7,865 nucleotides of DNA from Candidatus Peregrinibacteria bacterium (GCA_018662075.1 JABJGX010000084.1:1-7865), one strand, 5' to 3'. Counted from the stretch's first letter, positions 1 to 5,394 are shown. The notes: a model not told the origin generated them from the sequence alone. Program-made: numbers and translations.

Positions 1-347
1 CAGATCGTATGTATCTACAGTCTCTCATTAATACTATTGGATCATTTCTCCAACAGGAGCTTTCTCTTGATTTGCATCCACGCAAAGTCACTATCCGAAA
101 GTTTACGCAGGGCATAGATTATCTCGGATATGTACTCCTGCCTCACCATCGAATGCTTCGCACACGCACAAAGAATCGTATGTTTCGCAAACTTCATGAG
201 AAGGCATCGATGTATAAAACAGGATCGGAAACTGCAGAAAGTGTGGAGCAATCTCTACATTCGTATCTTGGTGCTCTCTCTCATGCCAACACCTACAAAC
301 TTCGCTCTAAACTTCTCAATCACTACTGGTTCTGGATGAAAGAATAG
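1..347 (+). CDS. Reverse transcriptase, C-terminal part (5' truncated by window edge)
   Basis: The frame is open from the window start (first full codon at base 3) to a TAG stop at 345-347, so only the last ~115 residues are visible. The segment LHPRKVTI, then QGIDYLGYVLLPHHRMLRT, is the conserved stretch after the polymerase active site in bacterial RTs (thumb-proximal 'GxxFLGYxL' motif). A helical thumb follows, with YLGALSHANTYKLR, and the protein ends at WFWMKE. There is no maturase HNH extension, so it resembles the compact RTs of diversity-generating retroelements or group II-like solitary RTs more than a full intron-encoded protein. The catalytic YxDD lies upstream of the window. No template or variable repeat pair was found here, so a DGR assignment is only a possibility. 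It may be a genuine mobile-element boundary next to the housekeeping prfB. Confidence 0.8.
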   Translation, partial: DRMYLQSLINTIGSFLQQELSLDLHPRKVTIRKFTQGIDYLGYVLLPHHRMLRTRTKNRMFRKLHEKASMYKTGSETAESVEQSLHSYLGALSHANTYKLRSKLLNHYWFWMKE

Positions 348-366
348 CCTCAGATTCTTACGCTTA

Positions 367-394
367 CCCCCTACCCCCAACCCCCCATTTCCCC
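367..394 (-). other. Four-tract G-run (putative G-quadruplex on minus strand, C-rich on plus)
   Basis: The plus strand has C-runs of 5, 5, 6 and 4 bases at 367-371, 374-378, 381-386 and 391-394, separated by 2, 2 and 4 bases. The minus strand therefore fits the G4 consensus with very short loops, and the plus strand fits an i-motif pattern. It directly abuts a TATAAT box at 395-400. Whether it folds or regulates is inference. Confidence 0.6.
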
Positions 395-400
395 TATAAT
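395..400 (+). promoter_or_regulatory. -10-like TATAAT box upstream of prfB
   Basis: A perfect TATAAT lies about 88 bases before the proposed prfB start codon. No recognisable -35 hexamer exists at 16-18 bases upstream, because that position is filled by C-tracts. If used, transcription would start near 407 and leave a leader of about 80 bases containing the hairpin at 440-465. Confidence 0.4.
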
Positions 401-439
401 AACTCAGGAAGATAGACACTTTCCGTTTTCCACTTCTTG

Positions 440-465
440 CCAGCCATAGCCTTGGCGTCGGCTGG
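440..465 (+). promoter_or_regulatory. Hairpin in the prfB leader
   Basis: CCAGCC (440-445) pairs perfectly with GGCTGG (460-465), and the interior holds a small GCC/GGC complement. No U-tract follows, so it does not look like an intrinsic terminator for the upstream reverse transcriptase. It lies in the presumed 5' leader of prfB and may affect translation, but nothing in the sequence shows how. Confidence 0.4.
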
Positions 466-487
466 TCCACTTATTTCCCCCTTCCCC

Positions 488-1568
488 TTGGAAGAACTCC
501 TACAGAAATTACAGGAACTAAAGAATGCTCTGAACACAGGGAAGGACAGTCTTTGAGGAAAGAGGCATACCAACCCAGATAGCAGAACTCGAAATCAAAA
601 CTCAGGATCCGAACCTCTGGGATGATCAAGCAAGTGCAAACGTGCTTTTTACGAAACTCAAAGCATTAAAAGCTCAGTCTGAACCTGTTCAGAAGCTTGC
701 CCAAGAAGCATCTGATCTACTGGAGATGGTCGAGATGTCCGAAGTTGCAGACCTGAAAGACCTCACGGAGGAATACAGTGCCCTTGAAGAGAAGTGGAAA
801 GATGTCGAAACATCACTCTACCTGAGTGGAGAATTCGACACGCACAACTGCTACCTAACACTAAGCGGAGGTGCAGGAGGAACAGAAGCACAAGACTGGG
901 CTGCGATGCTGATGCGTATGTATATGCGTTACTGCGAGAGGCAGAATTGGACGATGGAAATTATCGAAAAAACAGACGGCCAAGAGGCGGGCATTAAATC
1001 CGCCACGCTACACGTGCAAGGAGAAATGGCATTCGGGTTCCTTCAATGTGAACGCGGCACGCACAGGCTCGTACGACTCTCCCCTTTTAATGCCAAAAGC
1101 CTTCGGCAAACAAGCTTTGCACTTGTTGAGGTAATGCCAGAGATCACCGAAACATCCGAAGTAGATATCGATATGAAAGATGTACGCGTCGACACCTACC
1201 GTAGTAGCGGTGCCGGAGGACAGCACGTCAACAAGACAGACTCCGCTATCCGTCTTACGCATGAACCAAGTGGTATTATTGTTGCGTGTCAGAGTGGACG
1301 GTCTCAACAACAAAATAAAATCCAAGCGATGAACATGTTGCGCGCAAAACTTCTCGAAAAGAAGCGCGCAGAAGATGCAGACAAAAAAGAAGGAATGAAA
1401 GGAGCGACAAAGAGTGCAGACTTCGGACAGCAGATTCGCAGCTACGTATTGCACCCGTATCAAATGGTAAAAGACCTCCGCACAAATACCGAAACTGGAA
1501 ACACAGACAATGTGCTCGACGGGGACATTCAACTCTTCATAGATGCAGAACTCAGACGCGAGAAATAG
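488..1568 (+). CDS. prfB: Peptide chain release factor 2, with +1 programmed frameshift
   Basis: RF2 reads UGA/UAA and hydrolyses peptidyl-tRNA on the ribosome. The gene is in two frames. Codons from TTG 488 through CTT 551-553 encode an N-terminal helix (EELLQKLQELKNALNTGKDSL). An in-frame TGA follows at 554-556, and the remainder continues in the +1 frame from GAG 555 to TAG 1566-1568. The product is about 359 residues, typical for RF2. Helical domain 1 includes IAELEIKTQDPNLWDD. The codon-recognition tripeptide SPF is at residues 198-200 (bases 1080-1088). The catalytic GGQ is at 243-245 (1215-1223) within SSGAGGQHVNKTDSA. SPF, rather than the PxT of RF1, together with the frameshift makes it RF2. 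The start is the weakest point: no ATG lies in frame between the upstream stop at 413 and the shift site, so TTG 488 is chosen by homology, and no clear Shine-Dalgarno precedes it. Confidence 0.95.
542..557 (+). promoter_or_regulatory. RF2 autoregulatory +1 frameshift site
   Basis: The site reads CTT TGA G (551-557), preceded by an internal Shine-Dalgarno-like AAGGA at 542-546, four bases before the slippery CTT. By the well-known bacterial mechanism, scarce RF2 leaves the UGA unread, tRNA-Leu slips from CUU to UUU, and full-length RF2 is made. Two departures from the usual AGGGGG-TAT-CTTTGAC arrangement are visible: a weaker, slightly more distant SD, and G rather than C after the UGA. Confidence 0.9.
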
Positions 1569-1574
1569 GCTATC

Positions 1575-1605
1575 AAAAAAGGCCACCCGGAGGCGGCCTT
1601 GTTTT
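1575..1605. terminator. Bidirectional intrinsic terminator between prfB and the histone gene
   Basis: A GC-rich hairpin at 1579-1600 (AAGGCC..CC, loop CGGA, GG..GGCCTT, one A/C mismatch) is followed by GTTTT on the plus strand. On the minus strand it is followed by six T (plus-strand A-run 1575-1580). It lies between two convergent genes and can serve both. Confidence 0.85.
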
Positions 1606-1622
1606 GAAATTCAATGTAAAGA

Positions 1623-1793
1623 CTAGAGGTCTTCAGCACGAACAGTCTTTCGTCCGTTAGCTTTTGCACGTGCACAAGCTTTAGCAACAGATGTTTCAAG
1701 GTCTGCAGATACTGCATCAGCAAGATCACCAGAAGACATCATACCGTTCTTCTTAACTAGCTCTTTGAGCTTTGAAGCTACTACGTAACTCAT
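1623..1793 (-). CDS. Bacterial histone-fold protein (56 aa)
   Basis: ATG at 1793, TAG at 1623-1625. The protein begins MSYVVASKLKELVKKNG (helix 1). A loop MMSS follows, then a long central helix (about residues 21-46, GDLADAV through ARAKANG). It ends with RKTVRAEDL, the loop-2 RKTV and the start of a very short helix 3. The NGRKTVRAEDL ending is the hallmark of archaeal-type histones and the small bacterial histones such as Bdellovibrio Bd0055. Length and shortened helix 3 fit the bacterial class, which dimerises and binds DNA differently from nucleosomal histones. Lysines in helix 1 and R48/K49 are candidate DNA contacts. The frame stays open upstream to about 1934, but that extension is not conserved-looking and crosses the promoter. 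No Shine-Dalgarno is visible; the gene has its own promoter and shares the prfB terminator. Confidence 0.85.
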   Translation of the reverse strand: MSYVVASKLKELVKKNGMMSSGDLADAVSADLETSVAKACARAKANGRKTVRAEDL

Positions 1794-1819
1794 AGGAATA
1801 AGTGGTAAGGAATAAATAC

Positions 1820-1847
1820 ATGCTAATTTTAAGCAGCCAGACGTCAA
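1820..1847 (-). promoter_or_regulatory. Putative sigma-70-type promoter of the histone gene
   Basis: On the minus strand TTGACG (1847-1842) is followed after 16 bases by TAGCAT (1825-1820), giving a leader of roughly 20 bases before the ATG at 1793. Just upstream is a small inverted repeat, AAATT-GGCA-AATTT (1860-1873), a possible operator. The -35 is a good match and the -10 moderate (4 of 6). Confidence 0.45.
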
Positions 1848-1991
1848 CCCCGCAAGTCTAAATTGGCAAATTTGTGCAGATATTTTGAACGAAATAGCAA
1901 TTGACAGATATACGTCCAATTGGTAGCCCCCCATTTTCCTGAAGGTCTAAACAATTACTTTTCATTTACACAGAGCCAAAATATCGATTTT

Positions 1992-2831
1992 CTATCGACG
2001 GCGAAGTTCGCCGCGAAGGGGTAAATCACGAGAAGGGCGTGGCGCAACATTTTGACCATTTTGTATATCCATACGCTTGCGACCAGTGACGCCTTGCTCC
2101 AATCGAACCTCATTTTTTGGGTAAATATCCCTTGGTTTGCGTACACGAGAGTGTACATCCAGCATGCGTTTTTTGAATTTTTGCATTTCCCCGCGGGTCA
2201 CTTCACCACTATCTAGCTTCTCCAAAAACTCTTGGTGCTTCTCGAAACGCGCTTGAAACTTTTCTTCAAGCACTGCTCTCCTCTCCTCTGGAACACGTTC
2301 GATGTGCTCCTGAAAACTCTCAACACGTTTCTCTATTCTCTGCTCAAGCATTTCTCTTCGAACCTCTGTAAGACCTGAGCTCTGTGACAAATGTTCAGCC
2401 TCATGCAGACGTCTATCAAGACGTCTTTGATCCCACTCAACTTTGCGTTCTGGCGTTCTGTGCATCGCGCCCATAAACCGTTCGTTTACATGAAGCTTCA
2501 CAGGATACAAAATGTCTTCTGGCATTGCATCTTCTGCAGCGTACACAGCACCTCCTCCTCCAGCTCCCATTAATAGAACTGCACACATTGCCATGGCACC
2601 GACGCGATGAAGAGCAAAGAAATGCTGCAACGGATGCTTCTGTACCTTCAAAGGATTGCGTTGCATGTGACGAGTTATACCTGCAAAGCTTTCTGCCTTT
2701 TCAAGAGACGACAACTTCACCGGGCTGCTCGACGCACGCATAGAGATCTGGTCCCAGACTTGGGCCTTTTCAGATGGATGCAGCACTACCTTCTTTGCAT
2801 CGCCGAAGAATTGACGAGTAAGCTTATCCAT
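1992..2831 (-). CDS. Membrane-anchored anti-sigma-like protein with DUF5667-type external domain
   Basis: ATG at 2831 overlaps the end of the sigma-factor gene by 8 bases (ATGGATAA), the classic translationally coupled sigma/anti-sigma arrangement. A TTG three codons earlier is a less likely start. The 279-residue product has a cytoplasmic N-terminus of about 75 residues, which would hold the sigma-binding part. One membrane helix follows (about 76-98, GAMAMCAVLLMG then a Gly-rich run). The external part begins AAEDAMPEDILYPVKLHVNER, the signature start of DUF5667 domains common in Patescibacteria. Residues about 120-225 are an extremely charged Glu/Arg/Lys-rich helical region, probably coiled coil. 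The last 50 residues are basic and Pro-rich and look disordered. No zinc-binding HxxxCxxC motif is present, so it is not a ZAS-type anti-sigma. The anti-sigma role is inferred from position and topology. Confidence 0.75.
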   Translation of the reverse strand: MDKLTRQFFGDAKKVVLHPSEKAQVWDQISMRASSSPVKLSSLEKAESFAGITRHMQRNPLKVQKHPLQHFFALHRVGAMAMCAVLLMGAGGGGAVYAAEDAMPEDILYPVKLHVNERFMGAMHRTPERKVEWDQRRLDRRLHEAEHLSQSSGLTEVRREMLEQRIEKRVESFQEHIERVPEERRAVLEEKFQARFEKHQEFLEKLDSGEVTRGEMQKFKKRMLDVHSRVRKPRDIYPKNEVRLEQGVTGRKRMDIQNGQNVAPRPSRDLPLRGELRRR

Positions 2832-3366
2832 AGTTCGCAAGGACTCCGCGTAAAAGTTTAAGACCTCTATTTAGTCTCACCGAGACCACGTTTGCCGTCT
2901 CACTTAAGAGCTCCGCAATTTCACGCGGTTGTAACTCATCTATGTATCGCATAATAAGAGCTGTTCGATACGGCTCTTCTATTTCATGAAGAACTTCTGC
3001 CACTGCCTTCGCGTCAAAGATACGTCCTAGGTCTCTTCCATCATCCCCTGCTACATCAAACCCACTCTCAGCCATATCTTCAAAAGAAACCACTGTCCTC
3101 TTCTTCGCCCTGCGAGCTTCATCTATAAGGAGGTTGTTTGCCGTCTTGTATAAGAAGGCCTGAACGTTATCGATGTCTTTACCAGAGACCAAGAAGTCCC
3201 ATGCTTTGATAAACGTCTCTTGCATCAGCTCTCGCGCACGCTCTCTATTAAAGCACCTAAAGGCACAATGCCTAAATATTGCATCTGCGTATGCATCGTA
3301 TGCATCCGCAAAATCTGCATCTGCCTGTGGGTGACTTTTGATCTTCACAGTATATATGACGAACAA
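2824..3366 (-). CDS. ECF-type RNA polymerase sigma factor
   Basis: About 180 residues, the normal ECF size. Region 2 spans about 22-90: AYDAYADAIFRHC, the polymerase-binding RELMQETFIKAWDFL, and the -10-recognising stretch NVQAFLYKTANNLLIDEARR. A variable linker (91-120) is followed by region 4 (about 122-178) with EEPYRTALIMRYIDELQPREIAELL, a helix-turn-helix for -35 recognition. Region 3 is absent, as in ECFs. The start is uncertain: the longest reading begins TTG 3366, with AGGAG at 3374-3370 only three bases upstream, and GTG 3348 is an alternative that removes six residues. The stop overlaps the anti-sigma start. A Yip1-like gene ends 12 bases upstream on the same strand, suggesting one operon. 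It likely redirects transcription upon an envelope signal relayed by the membrane partner. Confidence 0.9.
   Translation of the reverse strand: MFVIYTVKIKSHPQADADFADAYDAYADAIFRHCAFRCFNRERARELMQETFIKAWDFLVSGKDIDNVQAFLYKTANNLLIDEARRAKKRTVVSFEDMAESGFDVAGDDGRDLGRIFDAKAVAEVLHEIEEPYRTALIMRYIDELQPREIAELLSETANVVSVRLNRGLKLLRGVLANYG
3289..3306 (-). repeat. Tandem 9-bp duplication in the sigma gene N-terminus
   Basis: GTATGCATC occurs twice in direct tandem (3289-3297 and 3298-3306). Read on the coding strand it encodes DAYDAY. It sits in a wider Asp/Ala-rich stretch (ADADFADAYDAYADA) that suggests small in-frame expansions near the start of the sigma factor. Confidence 0.8.
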
Positions 3367-3369
3367 AGA

Positions 3370-3374
3370 CTCCT
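3370..3374 (-). promoter_or_regulatory. Shine-Dalgarno-like AGGAG before the sigma-factor gene
   Basis: AGGAG on the minus strand lies three bases before the TTG at 3366 and 21 bases before the alternative GTG at 3348. It is one of the few strong SD sequences in the window. The spacing is short for the TTG, so it supports that start only weakly. Confidence 0.4.
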
Positions 3375-3378
3375 ATTC

Positions 3379-3915
3379 TTACAAAAATAATAAGAATTTA
3401 AGAGTAACTGAGGCTAATAAGCTCAATGCCATTATAATTCCAGTATAAATAGCGCCTGCTAAGAACATCATAGACAGAGCAGTTTTAGATGAAGTATTAG
3501 ACACTTTCCTTATTCCAATATATCCAAGAGCAAACGTATAAAGGAATGCAATGATATTGGCAAATGGTATCCATAATACAAGAATGAATGGGGTATATGC
3601 ATAAACCACAATCATAAATATAGTATTGAATTTTATAGTATTGCCTAAAATTCTAGAGCTAGACAACAAGCTAAAAGCAAAAAGAAATACTACAATAATT
3701 AGAATCGACAATAGCATTGTCCCCGTAAGAAATAACACCCCTGTTCGGATACTAGTATCCGCAATATAATATGAAGATAAAACAAAGACTACAGACAAAA
3801 TGCTGGTAGCAAGTAAAAAGCTTGCCGAAGATCTCAAAGACGAGTCCTTATTAAAGATAGCCCAACATGCCTTTGGCTTTGCCAATAGAAGAATAAATCT
3901 TTCAAGTATCCACAT
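3379..3915 (-). CDS. Yip1-family-like polytopic membrane protein
   Basis: ATG at 3915 gives 178 residues. An upstream TTG (3987) would add 24 residues not typical of the family, so the ATG is preferred. The N-terminus MWILERFILLLAKPKACWAIF is a cytoplasmic amphipathic segment as in Yip1-domain proteins. About five hydrophobic helices follow (near 29-50, 60-83, 97-115, 118-137, 144-170). The conserved-looking core VVYAYTPFILVLWIP, then LGYIGIRKVSNTSSKTAL, matches the C-terminal half of bacterial Yip1 domains. Function in bacteria is not well defined. It ends 12 bases before the ECF sigma gene on the same strand, so it is probably the first gene of the sigma/anti-sigma operon and may belong to the same envelope response. 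It is more A+T-rich than its neighbours. Confidence 0.65.
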   Translation of the reverse strand: MWILERFILLLAKPKACWAIFNKDSSLRSSASFLLATSILSVVFVLSSYYIADTSIRTGVLFLTGTMLLSILIIVVFLFAFSLLSSSRILGNTIKFNTIFMIVVYAYTPFILVLWIPFANIIAFLYTFALGYIGIRKVSNTSSKTALSMMFLAGAIYTGIIMALSLLASVTLKFLLFL

Positions 3916-3995
3916 GAGACCATAGTAATCTAGTCGATTTTTAAAGTAAAACAGACCCAAGCAAACTTTTTTTGTAAGAGTTATCAAGTTAGATC

Positions 3996-4051
3996 GTCAT
4001 AACCCCCGACAGTGTAGTCAAACTTTATTTCTTCCCCCTTATAGTTATGAC
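3996..4051. promoter_or_regulatory. Inverted repeat in the divergent intergenic region (possible operator)
   Basis: GTCATAAC (3996-4003) and GTTATGAC (4044-4051) are perfect 8-base inverted complements 40 bases apart. They lie between the divergent Yip1-like gene and the cysteine-pair gene, and the right arm overlaps the latter's ATG. A TATAGT box (4040-4045) lies against that ATG. The arms could be half-sites of a shared regulator, but an 8-base match in this much sequence can arise by chance. Confidence 0.25.
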
Positions 4052-4727
4052 ACTCACACATCGATTCGTATCCCTTACTATGCTTGGAGCAATGGCTCTG
4101 GTAAACATACCTCTCGCAGGAGCTCAAGAGACTGATCGTCCTAGCCCTGAACTACGAAGAGAAATCCATGAAGCTATTCGTGCTTGCAGAGCATTAGAGA
4201 CTGACAGTGAAACACAAGAGTGCATCTCTGCTCTGCGTAAACGTTTTCAAAATGCATTTCCTGGTAGGAATACCGTAAAACGAAAAATAGCAGATCGTTT
4301 GAATATTCCAGAAGATGCACGTACTGCCCTAAAAGCGTGCCACGAAGATAATCTGGAACATGAAGATAAACAAGCATGTGCTAAGGATATAGCCGCGCAA
4401 TATGATTTTGAACTTCCCGAGCATAGGTCTCGCATGAAAAATGCTCAAAAAATTGGTCATACGTTCCGCTCTAGCATTAGAGAGACATGTGGTGAACGTG
4501 AAAATACAGACGATTGGCGAGAGTGTGCAAAAGAAGCACGCACAGGAACATTCCAAGAGCTACGTGAAGATCATCCAAAAGCTACTCGTCGTTTTACAAT
4601 GCGACGTCGCTTCAAAGGACTTGATGATGAATCAAAGCAAGACCTTAAAACATGTAGACAGCTTGAAACACGCGATGAAAAGAAAGCATGTTTCGACGAC
4701 GTAAGAGACAACCTTGATACAGAATAG
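4047..4727 (+). CDS. Secreted protein with four repeated cysteine-pair units
   Basis: No named family is recognised. The 226-residue protein starts with a signal peptide: a basic THR, then a hydrophobic core FVSLTMLGAMALVNIPLA, and a likely cleavage after AGA (about residue 26). The mature part is highly charged and predicted helical. It contains exactly eight cysteines in four pairs: C47/C59, C98/C111, C148/C160 and C203/C215. These follow C-x11-C (x12 in the second), each preceded by a short helix of the type AIRA, ALKA, SIRE or DLKT. Units recur every 50-55 residues. Each pair probably staples a helical hairpin by a disulfide outside the cytoplasm. There is no transmembrane helix, sortase or lipobox signal, so it is likely exported or surface-associated. 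The gene is monocistronic, ending at a strong terminator, and divergent from the sigma operon. Confidence 0.8.
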   Translation: MTLTHRFVSLTMLGAMALVNIPLAGAQETDRPSPELRREIHEAIRACRALETDSETQECISALRKRFQNAFPGRNTVKRKIADRLNIPEDARTALKACHEDNLEHEDKQACAKDIAAQYDFELPEHRSRMKNAQKIGHTFRSSIRETCGERENTDDWRECAKEARTGTFQELREDHPKATRRFTMRRRFKGLDDESKQDLKTCRQLETRDEKKACFDDVRDNLDTE

Positions 4728-4741
4728 TTTTGGAAAACTTT

Positions 4742-4773
4742 AAAACCGGGGGCGGGTGGCCCTCGGTTTTTTT
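4742..4773 (+). terminator. Intrinsic terminator after the cysteine-pair gene
   Basis: AAAACCG (4742-4748) pairs with CGGTTTT (4764-4770), extended by GGG (4749-4751) with CCC (4760-4762) around one bulged T. The run of seven T (4767-4773) completes a strong terminator 15 bases after the stop codon. Confidence 0.9.
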
Positions 4774-4789
4774 ATGTTAAACTTGTAAC

Positions 4790-5188
4790 ATGAACTTCCC
4801 GATAGACATCCAGCAGAAGCATCAACTCATTGCAAAGGAGCTTGGTTTCAAGGTGGAAGATGTCGAGGAAAACTTCACTCGCGGTAGTGGGCACGGCGGG
4901 CAAAACATTAATAAGAGTACCAACTGCGTAGAGCTTCATCATAAGCCAACAGGAACAAGCGTTCGGTACCAGCACCACAGAGGGCTGATTCAAAACCGCA
5001 AAGATGCCTGGGAGCTCCTTATTTTAAAGCTCGAAGAGCAGGCAAAAGGCGTCGAGTCTAAGCTTGGAAGCAAGAAGCATAAGATCCAAAAGCAGAAACA
5101 GCGAAGATCGCGTAAATCAAAAGAGAAGATGCTCAATGAAAAAAAGAAGCGAGCAGAGATTAAGGAGTTCCGAAAGGATATTACCTAA
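4790..5188 (+). CDS. GGQ-domain peptide-release factor-like protein (stalled-ribosome rescue)
   Basis: 132 residues, much shorter than RF1/RF2, with only the RF-1 domain. The catalytic loop FTRGSGHGGQNINKSTNCVE puts GGQ at residues 36-38. The HHKPTG and QNRKDAW elements complete the domain. The codon-recognition domains are absent. A long, very basic C-terminal tail (about 88-132, rich in Lys/Arg) resembles the ArfB/YaeJ and mitochondrial MTRFR-type tails. In those proteins the tail senses an empty mRNA channel or a split large subunit. It should therefore hydrolyse peptidyl-tRNA on stalled ribosomes without a stop codon. The N-linked SGHGGQ, rather than SGPGGQ, is a small deviation next to the catalytic triad. 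The start ATG follows the terminator by 16 bases, and no Shine-Dalgarno is seen. The TAA stop overlaps the TAG of the convergent rpmB. Confidence 0.88.
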   Translation: MNFPIDIQQKHQLIAKELGFKVEDVEENFTRGSGHGGQNINKSTNCVELHHKPTGTSVRYQHHRGLIQNRKDAWELLILKLEEQAKGVESKLGSKKHKIQKQKQRRSRKSKEKMLNEKKKRAEIKEFRKDIT

Positions 5189-5394
5189 ACCTTCTTACCT
5201 TGTTGAAGTCTCTTTGCGAGTGTTCGGATGTATGAAGCAGCTACTTTGATCGTCTTATATTCGCCTGTTATAGGGTCATAGATGCGAGTTTTCTGGATAT
5301 TAGGCCTAAACGTACGCTTTGTAGCACGACGTGAGTGGCTTCTGTTATTACCAGAGGATGTTTTCTTGCCAGTTTTTGAACATTTACGAGACAT
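5185..5394 (-). CDS. rpmB: 50S ribosomal protein L28
   Basis: ATG at 5394 gives 69 residues, within the usual range. MSRKCSKTGKK and GNNRSHSRRATKR (residues 15-26) followed by FRPNIQKTRI are the diagnostic L28 N-terminal half that binds 23S rRNA. The C-terminal SYIRTLAKRL matches the family. Only one cysteine (C5) is present, so the zinc-ribbon pattern of some L28 paralogues is missing and it is the zinc-independent form. A TTG three codons upstream is rejected because it does not match the family start. AGGA lies about 10 bases before the ATG. Its stop codon (TAG, 5187-5185) overlaps the stop of the convergent rescue-factor gene, with no terminator between them. Confidence 0.95.
   Translation of the reverse strand: MSRKCSKTGKKTSSGNNRSHSRRATKRTFRPNIQKTRIYDPITGEYKTIKVAASYIRTLAKRLQQGKKV

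Noticed and set aside
348..487. DGR template repeat or group II intron 3' domain after the reverse transcriptase
   Set aside because: No second copy with adenine-specific changes and no domain V/VI hairpin could be found in the window.
642..1568. prfB starting at ATG-like codon 642 as a 308-residue protein
   Set aside because: The RF2-like helical domain continues upstream in the same frame to base 555 and then across the CTT TGA shift site to 488. The short version removes conserved residues.
1008..1586. 192-residue open frame on the minus strand within prfB
   Set aside because: It is antisense to conserved RF2 codons, is Cys/Phe-rich without any recognisable motif, and crosses the terminator. 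It is a shadow.
1898..1925. TTGACA on the plus strand at 1901 as a promoter
   Set aside because: There is no -10-like hexamer at 16-18 bases and no plus-strand gene downstream; the region lies between minus-strand genes.
1794..1934. N-terminal extension of the histone gene by 47 residues
   Set aside because: It has no histone similarity and would place the TTGACG/TAGCAT promoter inside the gene. The internal ATG gives the family length.
2391..2861. Plus-strand open frames across the anti-sigma gene
   Set aside because: They are reverse-frame shadows of the minus-strand coding sequence, with no start signals or recognisable domains.
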